A stretch of 64,000 nt of DNA from 2-12-FULL-35-15 sp036386835 (lineage in GTDB: Bacteria; Bacteroidota; Bacteroidia; 2-12-FULL-35-15), in NCBI GenBank assembly GCA_036386835.1, contig DASVUX010000011.1, positions 372,001-436,000 of the forward strand, read 5' to 3'. Under the pieces are notes generated by a model. The model was not told the origin of the DNA and made no database searches. It worked only from the letters and a program-made list of their open reading frames with translations. Every line of letters starts with the position of its first letter. The stretch's first letter is position 1. Both the position numbers and the translations under genes were made by a program. This document shows, in pieces, positions 24,363-33,488 of this stretch.

Positions 24363-24845
24363 TTACTCTATCTTAAGCTTATTGATGGCTTTTAAGGGAC
24401 CCGGGCAGTGCTGCGAATGGCAGCTTGCACAAGCATTCACTACCGCATTATAATTTCTTTTCAGGTCCTCCTTCGGAGAGTTGTATAAAGCCTGCAGGTT
24501 ACTGATATAGTTATCAGCGAAGCCTTCAAATGAAGCCTTTTTTGTTTCCGAATCAGTAGGCTGCGCAGTATGGATCTTTAAAAATTCTTCCGGGAATTCT
24601 TTTGGAAGAGTTCCCTGTTTTATCATTTCTTTCAAAGTGCTTGCAGAGCTCATCATCTCCCGCATAAGCATTGCCAGCTCGCTGTCGCCATTAGGATTCA
24701 GTGGTTTTGCACAGTTTGCCGTGCTGTCCGTTTTCGCCTTTGCTGCATCTTTATTGTGATTGCCATCTGAACAATGCGCAGCGAACAAAGTAAAGAACAG
24801 CATTGCCGTTATTACGGAAAACCTATTTTTTAAGAATGACACCAC
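24363..24845 (-). CDS. Lipoprotein with cytochrome c-type CxxCH motif
   Basis: A 160-residue protein with a lipoprotein signal (ITAMLFFTLFAAHC). Near the C-terminus it has ACASCHSQHCPGP: CASCH is a heme c attachment motif. The rest is helical (MLMREMMSSASTLKEMIKQGTLP), as in cytochrome c'-like four-helix proteins. It probably is a periplasmic monoheme protein. Its start overlaps the DUF4920 gene by 23 bp, so the two are co-expressed. Confidence 0.7.
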   Translation of the reverse strand: MVSFLKNRFSVITAMLFFTLFAAHCSDGNHNKDAAKAKTDSTANCAKPLNPNGDSELAMLMREMMSSASTLKEMIKQGTLPKEFPEEFLKIHTAQPTDSETKKASFEGFADNYISNLQALYNSPKEDLKRNYNAVVNACASCHSQHCPGPLKAINKLKIE

Positions 24846-25320
24846 TTGCTTCGAATGAAATGCTTATTTCCGGTTCTGTTATTTTGGCGATCTCCTCCTT
24901 TGATTTTCCTCCATCTTCTGCATAATGCTGCAGTTCCGCCACTGAAGTAGTATCCGTAAAGGCAACACCCTCAATTGTTACGGTTTTGCCGTTAGCATCC
25001 TTAGGAACAAAGAAAGCATAATCTTTAAATTTCACCTGCATGGTCTTGTCGTTTCCAATATTCATTGTCATCCAGCAGCCTTTTTTCTGGCAGACCTCAT
25101 TTATCGTTCCCGTAAGTTTCACCTTCATTGAATCTTTCCCCTGCATTTGGGCAGCAAGTTCAGTAGATGGAATAGCTCCGTCCTGCGTGATGCTGTCGCC
25201 AAAGAACTGAATAGTGGTGTCTGCAGAAGCCACCCCGGTTGTCGTTTCTTCTTTTTTGTGATCTCCGCAGGCAGAAAGTATCGCTGCTCCTACGAGGCTA
25301 AGAAATAATATTTTTTTCAT
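24823..25320 (-). CDS. DUF4920 lipoprotein
   Basis: A 165-residue lipoprotein from the ATG at 25320: signal ILFLSLVGAAILSAC. The mature domain matches DUF4920 as I know it: FGDSI near the start, a Cys-Gly-Cys pair context EVCQKKGCWMTM, and FFVPKDANGK. This OB-fold-like domain is thought to bind metal or heme; its function is unknown. A TATCTTTG -7 element lies at 25340-25347. It is followed by the CxxCH lipoprotein gene, which suggests a joint redox or metal role. Confidence 0.75.
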   Translation of the reverse strand: MKKILFLSLVGAAILSACGDHKKEETTTGVASADTTIQFFGDSITQDGAIPSTELAAQMQGKDSMKVKLTGTINEVCQKKGCWMTMNIGNDKTMQVKFKDYAFFVPKDANGKTVTIEGVAFTDTTSVAELQHYAEDGGKSKEEIAKITEPEISISFEASGVILKK

Positions 25321-25402
25321 ATTGATTTTTTTAGTGATGCAAAGATAGAATAATATTTTTGCCTGGATTTCAACGCCCATCGCTGTTGAGGAGGATGAGT
25401 TA

Positions 25403-26650
25403 TTATTCCGACAACAATTTCTCTATGAAGCGTTTTGTATCCTCTTCAAATTTGGTATAGGCATTTCCGGTGGCAGGGCCGTTAAAACCCGTGTAGATCT
25501 TTCTCACTTTGCCTTTTTTATCAATGTAGATTGTTGTGGGAAAAGCCATCACCGCATTGAGCATCGGTAGTGCCTGGGATGCCTGGGCATTCCCGGTTTT
25601 CATGGTGATAAGAAATTCGTACCCCGCATTGAACCGTTTTTTGGAGCGCTCAATATTGCTTACTGCTTTCGCGAAATCATCCGTCCTTTCGAAAGCAAGC
25701 GCAACAACCTCCAGCCCTTTGCCTTTGTACCTGTCATAGAAAGAAGCAAGGAATTTTGTTTCATCCATGCAGTTAGGGCACCAGGTCCCCATCAGCTGGA
25801 CGATCACTACTTTGTTTTTGAATTTCTCATCTTTCAAAGAGACATTTCTCCCTTCGGTATTTTTGAAGTTAAAATCAATACCGGTATAGCCGGGTTTTAA
25901 ATAAGTAAGTGAATCAGGATTTCTTAGTTTAAATTTATCATTTCGCTTAGCTGCCCATGTTTCATGATGATGCGCCCCTGAATAAAAGTGGCCGTTAATT
26001 ATACTATCGCCTTTTATTCTTCCTGTAAACAGGAAAGCGTGGGAACCATCAAAACAGGAGAGGTAAAAAGAGCTGCTGTCCTCGAACTGCCCTGATAAGA
26101 ACCGGTAATCGCCTGTTTCAGTGAGAAAAGTGCCGCCCAGGATGTCCTGGTGTATATCGAAAACACCAATCGCTTTGCTGTTGTCCTGTGTGTGCGGACT
26201 GAATGATGCCTCCCATCTGCCTTTCAGATTTTGATTTGCAGGAAGTGGCGCTCTCAATTTAACATTAGAAAGGCTATAGGCTTTGAAAGGAATGCGGTTG
26301 CGGTCCTTCCTGGAAAAATTGATCCAGGAGCCCTCAAGAAATGTACTTCCGTTGGCTCTGCAGTGTAATTCAGAATCAAATACGGGCATTCTGAAAATAA
26401 TAGAATCCCCAAGAGTATAAACTTCATCAACATTTATTTTCTCTGTATCATTAAAAATTACCATAGACCATTGATCATTCTGGTTTTGAATGGAAAACCT
26501 AAACGGCAGGTTGATATCTTTTTGTAAAGAAAGAGTGCCTTGCCATAAGCCTGTTTGCAGGGTAATGGTCTGAGACGAAAGATCACTGAAAAACAAAAGC
26601 GAAACGACCAACGCCATTCCGCTTTTGAAAAGTTTATTTATTGCTTTCAT
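25403..26650 (-). CDS. TlpA-like thiol-disulfide oxidoreductase
   Basis: A 415-residue exported protein. The signal peptide covers about residues 1-27; residues ~28-240 are a beta-rich N-terminal region; the C-terminal ~160 residues are a thioredoxin fold with the redox motif MGTWCPNCMDE and a cis-Pro region AFPTTIYIDKKGK. It probably reduces or oxidises thiols in periplasmic proteins. The neighbouring DUF4920 and heme-motif lipoproteins fit a periplasmic redox cluster. Confidence 0.8.
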   Translation of the reverse strand: MKAINKLFKSGMALVVSLLFFSDLSSQTITLQTGLWQGTLSLQKDINLPFRFSIQNQNDQWSMVIFNDTEKINVDEVYTLGDSIIFRMPVFDSELHCRANGSTFLEGSWINFSRKDRNRIPFKAYSLSNVKLRAPLPANQNLKGRWEASFSPHTQDNSKAIGVFDIHQDILGGTFLTETGDYRFLSGQFEDSSSFYLSCFDGSHAFLFTGRIKGDSIINGHFYSGAHHHETWAAKRNDKFKLRNPDSLTYLKPGYTGIDFNFKNTEGRNVSLKDEKFKNKVVIVQLMGTWCPNCMDETKFLASFYDRYKGKGLEVVALAFERTDDFAKAVSNIERSKKRFNAGYEFLITMKTGNAQASQALPMLNAVMAFPTTIYIDKKGKVRKIYTGFNGPATGNAYTKFEEDTKRFIEKLLSE

Positions 26651-26709
26651 TCTATGAGATTGCTTGGTTCATACCGCTATCGCAATGACCTCCGAAGAAG
26701 TTATCCGCT

Positions 26710-26733
26710 CCCTCTCCTTGTTTCAGGAGAGGG
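26710..26733 (-). terminator. Hairpin after the ALDH gene
   Basis: CCCTCTCCT pairs with AGGAGAGGG around a 6-base loop. It lies just downstream of the dehydrogenase stop on the minus strand. Its sequence is of a kind often repeated in Bacteroidota intergenic space, so it may be both a repeat and a terminator. Confidence 0.5.
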
Positions 26734-26744
26734 TGGGGTGAGGT

Positions 26745-28298
26745 CTAAATATGGAAATTAATTCCCTGCGCCAACGGCAGGCTGGTACCATAGTTAATGG
26801 TGTTTGTCTGCCTGCGCATGTATGCTTTCCAGCAATCAGAGCCGGATTCACGACCGCCACCTGTTTCTTTTTCTCCTCCGAAAGCACCACCGATCTCCGC
26901 TCCGGAAGTACCAATGTTCACATTTGCAATCCCACAATCAGATCCTGCCTGTGAAAGGAACAACTCCATTTCACGCATGCTGTTGGTGAAGATCGAAGAT
27001 GATAATCCCTGCGGAACACCGTTCTGCATTTCAATCGCTTCTTCAATGGTCTTGTATTTCATTACATACAGGATAGGCGCGAAGGTCTCTTCCTGAACAA
27101 TGTGGTATTCATTTTTCGCTTCAATAATGCAAGGCTTCACATAACATCCGCTTTCGTATCCTTCTCCTTCAACAACTCCGCCTTCTACCAATATTTTTCC
27201 GCCTTCCTGTTTTGCTTTTTCAATGGCATTCAGGTAATCTTTCACCGCATTCTGATCGATCAATGGCCCAACATGATTATTAGCATCAAGCGGGTTTCCA
27301 ATCCTTAACTGCCCGTATGCTTTCTGTAAAACAGAAATGGTTTTATCATAAACACTTTCGTGGATGATCAGCCTTCGCGTTGAAGTACAGCGTTGACCGG
27401 CGGTACCAACAGCCCCGAAAACAGAGCCAACAAGCACCATGTTCAGGTCGGCATGTTCTGAAATAATGATCGCATTATTACCACCCAGCTCGAGGATAGT
27501 GTTGCCGAAACGTTCCGCTACGGTTTTTGATACGTGTCGTCCGATACGTGTGGATCCCGTAAATGAAACCAGCGGGATACGTTTGTCATTATTGATCAGG
27601 TCGCCAGACTCATTCCCTATTACCAGGCAGCTAACACCTTCAGGAATGTTGTTGCGTTTTAAAACTTCAGCAATGATATTCTGACAGGCAATTGCACATA
27701 AAGGAGTTTTGGAGCTTGGCTTCCAGATGCAAACATCCCCGCAAACCCAGGCAAGCATGGAGTTCCATGCCCAAACGGCAACAGGGAAGTTAAACGCGGA
27801 AATAATTCCTACTACACCGAACGGGTGCCATTGCTCATACATGCGGTGCATCGGACGCTCGCTGTGCATTGTTAATCCGTAAAGCTGCCGTGATAATCCA
27901 ACTGCGAAATCACATATATCGATCATCTCCTGTACCTCGCCCAAACCTTCCTGGAAGCTTTTCCCCATTTCATAGGAAACAAGTTTTCCCAAAGGCTCTT
28001 TGTATTTACGCAGCTCGTCACCCATCTGCCGGACGATCTCACCGCGTTTTGGTGCAGGCATCATGCGCCACACTTTAAAAGCCTCTTCAGCAGTTTTCAT
28101 AACTGCGGTATAGTCCTCTGCCGTTGCGGCATTAACACTTCCGATCAGCTGCCCGTTCACCGGGGAATAGGAATCAATCTTTTTGCCTTTTGTATTAATA
28201 TGTTTTAACCCGGTGGAAGCACCGTAATTATTTTCTTTTAATCCTAATTCTTTCATCGCGGATTCGATCCCGAAATTTTTTGATATTACCTGTGTCAT
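26745..28298 (-). CDS. ALDH7-type aldehyde dehydrogenase (aminoadipate-semialdehyde dehydrogenase-like)
   Basis: A 517-residue NAD-dependent dehydrogenase, closest in pattern to ALDH7 (antiquitin, piperideine-6-carboxylate dehydrogenase) in lysine catabolism. Cofactor motif FTGSTRIGRHV, catalytic glutamate in ILELGGNNAIII, and catalytic cysteine in GTAGQRCTSTRRLI; all are intact. The start is the ATG at 28298 (MTQVISKNFG). No lysine-degradation neighbours are seen, so the substrate is inferred from family resemblance. Confidence 0.82.
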   Translation of the reverse strand: MTQVISKNFGIESAMKELGLKENNYGASTGLKHINTKGKKIDSYSPVNGQLIGSVNAATAEDYTAVMKTAEEAFKVWRMMPAPKRGEIVRQMGDELRKYKEPLGKLVSYEMGKSFQEGLGEVQEMIDICDFAVGLSRQLYGLTMHSERPMHRMYEQWHPFGVVGIISAFNFPVAVWAWNSMLAWVCGDVCIWKPSSKTPLCAIACQNIIAEVLKRNNIPEGVSCLVIGNESGDLINNDKRIPLVSFTGSTRIGRHVSKTVAERFGNTILELGGNNAIIISEHADLNMVLVGSVFGAVGTAGQRCTSTRRLIIHESVYDKTISVLQKAYGQLRIGNPLDANNHVGPLIDQNAVKDYLNAIEKAKQEGGKILVEGGVVEGEGYESGCYVKPCIIEAKNEYHIVQEETFAPILYVMKYKTIEEAIEMQNGVPQGLSSSIFTNSMREMELFLSQAGSDCGIANVNIGTSGAEIGGAFGGEKETGGGRESGSDCWKAYMRRQTNTINYGTSLPLAQGINFHI

Positions 28299-28415
28299 AG
28301 TTATGCTATTTTTAATGGAGTACAAATTTAAGAAAAAACGGCCATTAAAGCCGTTCGATTGGTCGAAATTAGAGATGGATTTTACTTAAAAATTTTCTTC
28401 CCTGCACAATAAGCA

Positions 28416-28649
28416 CTAACCCTTGAAAAAGCCGAAAACAAAGCGTGTCGCCTCAGTATAATAATAATTGCCCGATCGCCTGCAATAGGCTATGGGAGCC
28501 CCGGCTGAGCGCATTAATTTTAAATAGGCAAAAGTATGTCTTTGAGAAAGGTTGAGCTTGTTCGCGAGCTGTTTCGGTGTGCCTGTGGCTTTAAGCCGGA
28601 TCAGTGTGTTGATCTGTTCAAAGCGCTCGATGTGTTTGTCTATTGGCAT
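28416..28649 (-). CDS. Small HTH protein (paralog of the one at 23516)
   Basis: A 77-residue helix-turn-helix protein from the ATG at 28649 (MPIDKHIERFEQINTL). The HTH segment GTPKQLANKLNLSQRHTFAYLKLMR parallels GSPKELAKTLSVSERTARRLVDQLK of the protein at 23516-23713. The tail AYCRRSGNYYYTE corresponds to FCRKSNSYILKD there. Stand-alone regulator of unknown target. Confidence 0.65.
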   Translation of the reverse strand: MPIDKHIERFEQINTLIRLKATGTPKQLANKLNLSQRHTFAYLKLMRSAGAPIAYCRRSGNYYYTEATRFVFGFFKG

Positions 28650-28766
28650 AATAATCTGGCCAAAAAGAACAAATCCCTGAATTGCAAACAAAGGAAAAAT
28701 TTCTTAAACTAAGGAACTGTAAAAGCTGTAAGGAATTATATTTTTCTCTGGGCAAAGGAGTTAAGC

Positions 28767-29528
28767 TCACTCCTTCTTAGGTTTCAGGACTGCTTCAAGC
28801 TTCGAAGCAATCAATGAAGCGATGGGAGGGAAGGTGATGCTGACAATCCTTTTGGGTTCGTTGATCTTTGATGAGAACCGGGAAGATGCAGCCCCGGCAG
28901 ATACCAGCTTCGAGAACTGGTCAACAATTGTATAATGCACCGTTACTTCACGCTGGTATGTATCACTCGCAATGTCATAGGAGTCCGGAACTGTTTTTAT
29001 ATCCAGCTCATTAACAAACACGAAATATTCCGATTTGTATTTTTTAGTGAGGAATGGAAGAAGCTCATTGTTGCTGAGCTTGGCGGTAGTGAATTTTTTA
29101 TCACTGCTGGCTTCTACTACCAGCTGCCCATTCTTTATGGTTTGCTCCTTTTTATTTAGCGCAGTCGGTGCGCTTGGTTTACCAACAATATCAAAACCGA
29201 TAGTTGTCGACTTGTAAATGTATTCCAGGTCTTTTGATGTTTTTGCCGAATCAATATAAAAGGAAACGATCGGTGATTCGATGCTTTGTAATTTAAGTTT
29301 CAACTGGTTGTCCAGCTGGTGCCGAAAATATTCAGCGAGTTGCTTGAAGTTCCATTTGCTTTCTATGTAGATCTTTTCACCAATGTCGCCCATGTACATT
29401 TGCGGCTCATAAGGAACGAGCATGATCTTTCCCGTGATCTCTTTTTTGGCAGTATTCCTTACGCCTTCCTGTGAGAAAGTAAACGCAGGAATTAAAAGAA
29501 GCAAGAAGATCAGATTCTTTAAATTCAT
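28767..29528 (-). CDS. Secreted protein of unknown function
   Basis: A 253-residue protein with a signal peptide (LIFLLLLIPAFTFSQ). The mature part has mixed strands and helices, no cysteines, and a C-terminal amphipathic segment. No family is recognised. It is read 20 bp after rseP on the same strand, so it may depend on rseP transcription. Confidence 0.6.
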   Translation of the reverse strand: MNLKNLIFLLLLIPAFTFSQEGVRNTAKKEITGKIMLVPYEPQMYMGDIGEKIYIESKWNFKQLAEYFRHQLDNQLKLKLQSIESPIVSFYIDSAKTSKDLEYIYKSTTIGFDIVGKPSAPTALNKKEQTIKNGQLVVEASSDKKFTTAKLSNNELLPFLTKKYKSEYFVFVNELDIKTVPDSYDIASDTYQREVTVHYTIVDQFSKLVSAGAASSRFSSKINEPKRIVSITFPPIASLIASKLEAVLKPKKE

Positions 29529-29548
29529 TTACCAGGGGGTCCGATGAC

Positions 29549-30874
29549 TTAGTTAGTAAGGCCTCTTATAACATCGTTGCCGTTTGCGTACAACAACAAT
29601 GCCAACAGCAGCAGCATTCCAGCGTATTGCGCATATTCCATCAGCTTTTCGTTGGGTTTTCTGCGTGTAATCACTTCATATAGCAGGAACATCACATGGC
29701 CGCCATCCAGTGCAGGAATAGGCAGGATGTTCATGATCGCAAGAACAATGCTCAGGAAAGCTGTAAAAGCCCAGAATCGCTGCCAGTCCCAGGTAGTGCT
29801 GTATGCACTGGCAATGGTCCCGAACCCACCGATTTGCTTGTGTGCACCTTCAACGGTTACAAGCACTTTCATCTGCTTGATGTAGTTATTAAAAGTTTCG
29901 TAGGCTTTGTTTATACCGGCAGGAAATGCAGCAAAGAAGCCATACTCGATGGTGTCCATCTTAAAGAAGCTTCCCGGGTCTTTTGGATAAAAACCAATTG
30001 TTCCCTGTGCGCTCACAGGTGTTTTAACAATAACCGTATCAGAATTTCTTATCACGCTGATGTCTGCAACTGTGCCCGGGTTCTTTCTCAGGACTTTAGT
30101 AACCTCATTATGGAAAGATGCCGGCTGGCCATTGACAGCAATCACTTTATCTCCCTTTTTTAACCCTGCTTTTTCTGCAGGCAATCCTTTTTCCAGTGAA
30201 TCAATGATGCAGGGGAAGCGTGGAGCAACAAGCATGTTCTTGCCGCGGCTTTCTATCATCTGGCTGATGTTGGCTTCGGTAACAGGGATGTCCATTTGCC
30301 GGCCGTCCCGTTCAACCTGGATGCTGCGTGTTTCATTTAAAAGGATCTCAGCAGGGATCTTGTTGAAATTTGTTACTTCAACATTATTTATAGCAAGGAT
30401 CTTGTCGCCATCTCTTAACCCCATTGAATAACCTAAAGTATCGGTGGCGATCCCGTAGGTTGCATTCTTAGTCGGAAGGAATTCTTCACCCCAGGCGAAA
30501 AGCACCATTGCATAAATAAGGATCCCGAGGATCACATTCACGGTCACTCCACCAATCATAATGATCAGGCGCTGCCATGCCGGTTTGGCCCGGAATTCCC
30601 AGGGCTGAGGTGGCAGCTTCATCTGTTCCTTGTCCATGGATTCATCAATCATCCCGGAAATTTTCACATATCCTCCCAAAGGAAGCCAGCCGATCCCGTA
30701 TTCAGTTTCCCCTCTTTTTATCTTAAATAAAGAAAACCATGGATCAAAGAATAAATAGAATTTTTCAACTTTTGTTTTGAATAATTTGGCAGGGATGAAA
30801 TGTCCCATCTCATGCAATACGATAAGTATTGAAAGACTTAATATGAACTGTGCTACTTGTGTTACTATTTCCAT
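29549..30874 (-). CDS. rseP: Site-2 protease RseP
   Basis: An intramembrane zinc protease, 441 residues. The active-site HEMGH is at 21-25 in the first membrane segment, and the second metal-ligand motif LDGGH lies near residue 385 in a C-terminal membrane segment. Between them are two PDZ-like regions (for example GLPAEKAGLKKGDKVIAVNG). It cleaves membrane anti-sigma factors or signal-peptide remnants. dxr lies upstream on the same strand, a frequent Bacteroidota pairing. Confidence 0.92.
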   Translation of the reverse strand: MEIVTQVAQFILSLSILIVLHEMGHFIPAKLFKTKVEKFYLFFDPWFSLFKIKRGETEYGIGWLPLGGYVKISGMIDESMDKEQMKLPPQPWEFRAKPAWQRLIIMIGGVTVNVILGILIYAMVLFAWGEEFLPTKNATYGIATDTLGYSMGLRDGDKILAINNVEVTNFNKIPAEILLNETRSIQVERDGRQMDIPVTEANISQMIESRGKNMLVAPRFPCIIDSLEKGLPAEKAGLKKGDKVIAVNGQPASFHNEVTKVLRKNPGTVADISVIRNSDTVIVKTPVSAQGTIGFYPKDPGSFFKMDTIEYGFFAAFPAGINKAYETFNNYIKQMKVLVTVEGAHKQIGGFGTIASAYSTTWDWQRFWAFTAFLSIVLAIMNILPIPALDGGHVMFLLYEVITRRKPNEKLMEYAQYAGMLLLLALLLYANGNDVIRGLTN

Positions 30875-30969
30875 TCTGTGTTATTGTTGAATTACTGAAT
30901 CTCAAAATTGAATTATGGTTCTGAGTTCAGCATTTACCTCTATGTTTACTGCAGTGTTTTAATTTTAGT

Positions 30970-31055
30970 GTCATCCCGTGCCCCCGACACGGGATCTGCC
31001 AAAAAGCAGCAGATATTTTTTAATTAACAGATGCCGGTCAGAGCACGGCATGACG
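30970..31055. repeat. Dispersed inverted repeat, copy 1
   Basis: An imperfect palindrome starting GTCATCCCGTG and ending CACGGCATGAC, with internal GACACGGGATCTGC. Related copies occur at 36839-36919, 39058-39125 and 53451-53550, and half copies at 32250 and 53591. It lies between dxr and rseP. Confidence 0.7.
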
Positions 31056-31079
31056 TTTAAAAGAAGCAGCCGTTCTAAA

Positions 31080-32237
31080 TTATATTAACGTTCTTGCTAC
31101 TTTCCTCGCCTCCTTATCCGTCTCCACATAATCCTCATAGGTGGGCTTTGCTATAAAGCTTACTTTTTCCAGGCATTTTTCCACCATGTCACTCATTTGG
31201 ATAAAACCGATCCTGTCCTTCAAAAAATATTCCACTGCAACTTCATTAGCAGCATTAAGAATACAGGGGGCATTCCCGCCTTTATTCATTGCCTCAAAAG
31301 CAAGTGCAAGATTACGAAATGTTTTCGTATCAGCAGGCTCAAATGTGAGCTGCGGATATTTTAGGAAGTCAAAGCGGGGGAAATCCGACTTAATGCGCCC
31401 GGGATATGCAAGTGCATATTGTATCGGCAATTTCATGTCAGGCAAACCCATCTGGGCTTTCATGCTGCCATCAGTGAATTGTACAATGCTGTGCACAATG
31501 CTTTGCGGATGTACTATCACATCAATCTGTTCCGGTTTCAGTCCGAAAAGCCATTTCGCTTCTATCACTTCCAGCCCTTTGTTCATCAGAGAGGCCGAAT
31601 CAATGGTGATCTTGGCCCCCATGTCCCAGTTAGGGTGTTTTAATGCCTGTTCTTTTTTAACGGTAGAAAGGAATTGTTCGTCTTTTCCCCTGAAAGGGCC
31701 ACCGGAAGCTGTCAGGTAGATTTTCTCGATCGGATTGTGAAACTCACCGGTAAGGCATTGAAATATTGCAGAATGTTCTGAATCCACAGGATACAGGTTT
31801 ACTCCATTCTCTTTTGCGAGTCTGGTAACAAGTTCACCTGCAACCACAAGCGTTTCCTTGTTAGCCAGGGCTATTGGCTTTTTGGCTTTAATTGCGGAAA
31901 TGGTAGATTCTAATCCAGCATACCCTACAATCGCAGCCAGAACAATATCAATGCTATCCATCTGAACAACTTCAGCAATAGCCTTGTTGCCGGCAAATAC
32001 TTTTATGTCCAGGGGATCCAACGCTTTTTTTACGTATAAGTACTTGCTTTCATCTGCAATCACCACGGTATTGGGATTAAATTCGATCGCCTGTTTGATA
32101 AGAAGGTCAGCATTACTGCTTGCAGTGAGAACTTCAGCTGCAAAAATGTCTTTATTGGCACGGATCACATCCAGCGCCTGCGTGCCTATTGAACCGGTAC
32201 TCCCTAATATTGCTATGTTCTTTTTTTCTGTGCTCAA
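31080..32237 (-). CDS. dxr: 1-deoxy-D-xylulose 5-phosphate reductoisomerase
   Basis: Dxr makes methylerythritol 4-phosphate in the non-mevalonate isoprenoid pathway. It has 385 residues, the normal length. The NADPH-binding N-terminus is ILGSTGSIGTQALDVI; conserved blocks are ANKETLVVAG, PVDSEHSAIFQ (metal and substrate acids), TASGGPFRG and MNKGLEVIEAKWLF. All key residues appear intact. The ATG at 32237 gives the expected start. Confidence 0.95.
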   Translation of the reverse strand: MSTEKKNIAILGSTGSIGTQALDVIRANKDIFAAEVLTASSNADLLIKQAIEFNPNTVVIADESKYLYVKKALDPLDIKVFAGNKAIAEVVQMDSIDIVLAAIVGYAGLESTISAIKAKKPIALANKETLVVAGELVTRLAKENGVNLYPVDSEHSAIFQCLTGEFHNPIEKIYLTASGGPFRGKDEQFLSTVKKEQALKHPNWDMGAKITIDSASLMNKGLEVIEAKWLFGLKPEQIDVIVHPQSIVHSIVQFTDGSMKAQMGLPDMKLPIQYALAYPGRIKSDFPRFDFLKYPQLTFEPADTKTFRNLALAFEAMNKGGNAPCILNAANEVAVEYFLKDRIGFIQMSDMVEKCLEKVSFIAKPTYEDYVETDKEARKVARTLI

Positions 32238-32249
32238 TTTCTTTTTGTC

Positions 32250-32275
32250 GTCATCCCGCTCCGCCTCGGGATCTG
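32250..32275. repeat. Dispersed inverted repeat, half copy
   Basis: GTCATCCCGCTCCGCCTCGG followed by GATCTG matches the left half of the dispersed repeat family; no right half is found nearby. It lies directly upstream of the dxr start. Confidence 0.5.
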
Positions 32276-32398
32276 TTATTGATTAATTATCTGCTTTACC
32301 ACCCTTACCCCACCTTCCAGGAGGGAAATCCATTCTGCAAGAACGGACTCTTTAACAAACACAGATTCGTAAATTGGTAAAGATCCGAATCCATGTCT

Positions 32399-33265
32399 CT
32401 AGAATACCATGTAATCCTGCGGGTTCATAGCTTTGCCGTTATACCATAATTCAAAATGCAAATGAGGCCCGGTTGTCTGCTCTCCGGAATTTCCGATTAT
32501 AGCAATCGCTTCCCCTGCTTTTACATAATCCCCAACCTTTTTTAACAGCACAGAGTTGTGCTTGTATACCGAAATAAGATTATTGGTGTGCTGTACCGTG
32601 ATGGTATATCCTGTTTCAGAAGACCATGTTCCAAGGATCACCGTGCCGTCAAGCGTGGCTTTAACTGATTCATTTTCAGGGCCCACGATATCAACGCCAT
32701 AATGCTGCTCCTTGCTCTTGAACTGCTCCGAAACGATCCCTTTCAAAGGAGTAAAAAAGAAAAAGTTAGCGATCCCATTCTTTGTTTCCGTTCCATAGGC
32801 AAGGCTGTATTTATCCTCAGATTCAATGTTCTTTTTTAGTGCTTCCTCACTTGCCGAGGCATTCAGGTTTACTTTCGTATAGTCTTTCGTTTTATCGGGC
32901 CGGTTCTGTGAGCTGTCTGATTTCACATTTCCCTTCAGCACATTTCCAATATTTTCTATAAATGCATTCTGCTCGGTCAGCGCCTGTTCCAGGGAATCGG
33001 AGTTCATTTTGAGTTTAATAAGATCCCTGCGCATCCCGACATCAGCATAGCCGGGAATGTATTCGCGGATGGGTGTAAAAGCAATGATGGAAGTAACCAG
33101 CATCGTCATTACGATGGTGACAGAAGCCAGGAGAATAAAGAAGCCCAGTGGAGTAAGACGCAGTGAGAAATTCTCTTCAAAAGTATCGTCATTCATCACC
33201 ACCAGGCGATAACGATGACGGATGCGATCTATGAATTTCCTCTTCTTTTCTTTTTCCTCAGACAT
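32399..33265 (-). CDS. M23-family peptidoglycan endopeptidase
   Basis: A 288-residue protein with a short cytoplasmic N-terminus, one membrane segment (about residues 37-63) and a periplasmic coiled stretch. The C-terminal M23/LytM domain has HYGVDIVG (metal-binding His and Asp) and GPHLHFELW (catalytic HxH). It likely cuts peptide crosslinks or activates amidases at division. A TATTTTTG -7-like box lies at 33313-33320 upstream. Confidence 0.85.
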   Translation of the reverse strand: MSEEKEKKRKFIDRIRHRYRLVVMNDDTFEENFSLRLTPLGFFILLASVTIVMTMLVTSIIAFTPIREYIPGYADVGMRRDLIKLKMNSDSLEQALTEQNAFIENIGNVLKGNVKSDSSQNRPDKTKDYTKVNLNASASEEALKKNIESEDKYSLAYGTETKNGIANFFFFTPLKGIVSEQFKSKEQHYGVDIVGPENESVKATLDGTVILGTWSSETGYTITVQHTNNLISVYKHNSVLLKKVGDYVKAGEAIAIIGNSGEQTTGPHLHFELWYNGKAMNPQDYMVF

Positions 33266-33488
33266 GAAAGAATTTCTGTGTCGGTAAGCTGCAAATATCG
33301 GATTTATTTTCGCAAAAATATTATAAAATGGAGGCGCTTAGGAAAGGATTGATTAGCTTTATAGCTTAATTATCAAGAAAATAAAATAATTTTGCATTCC
33401 GGCTGTTATCCAAGGACAATTTGATACCAGTGCCAGGCAACTGTTTACTGTTTAGGACGACTTATTAAAGAAGGGTTTGATTACATCA

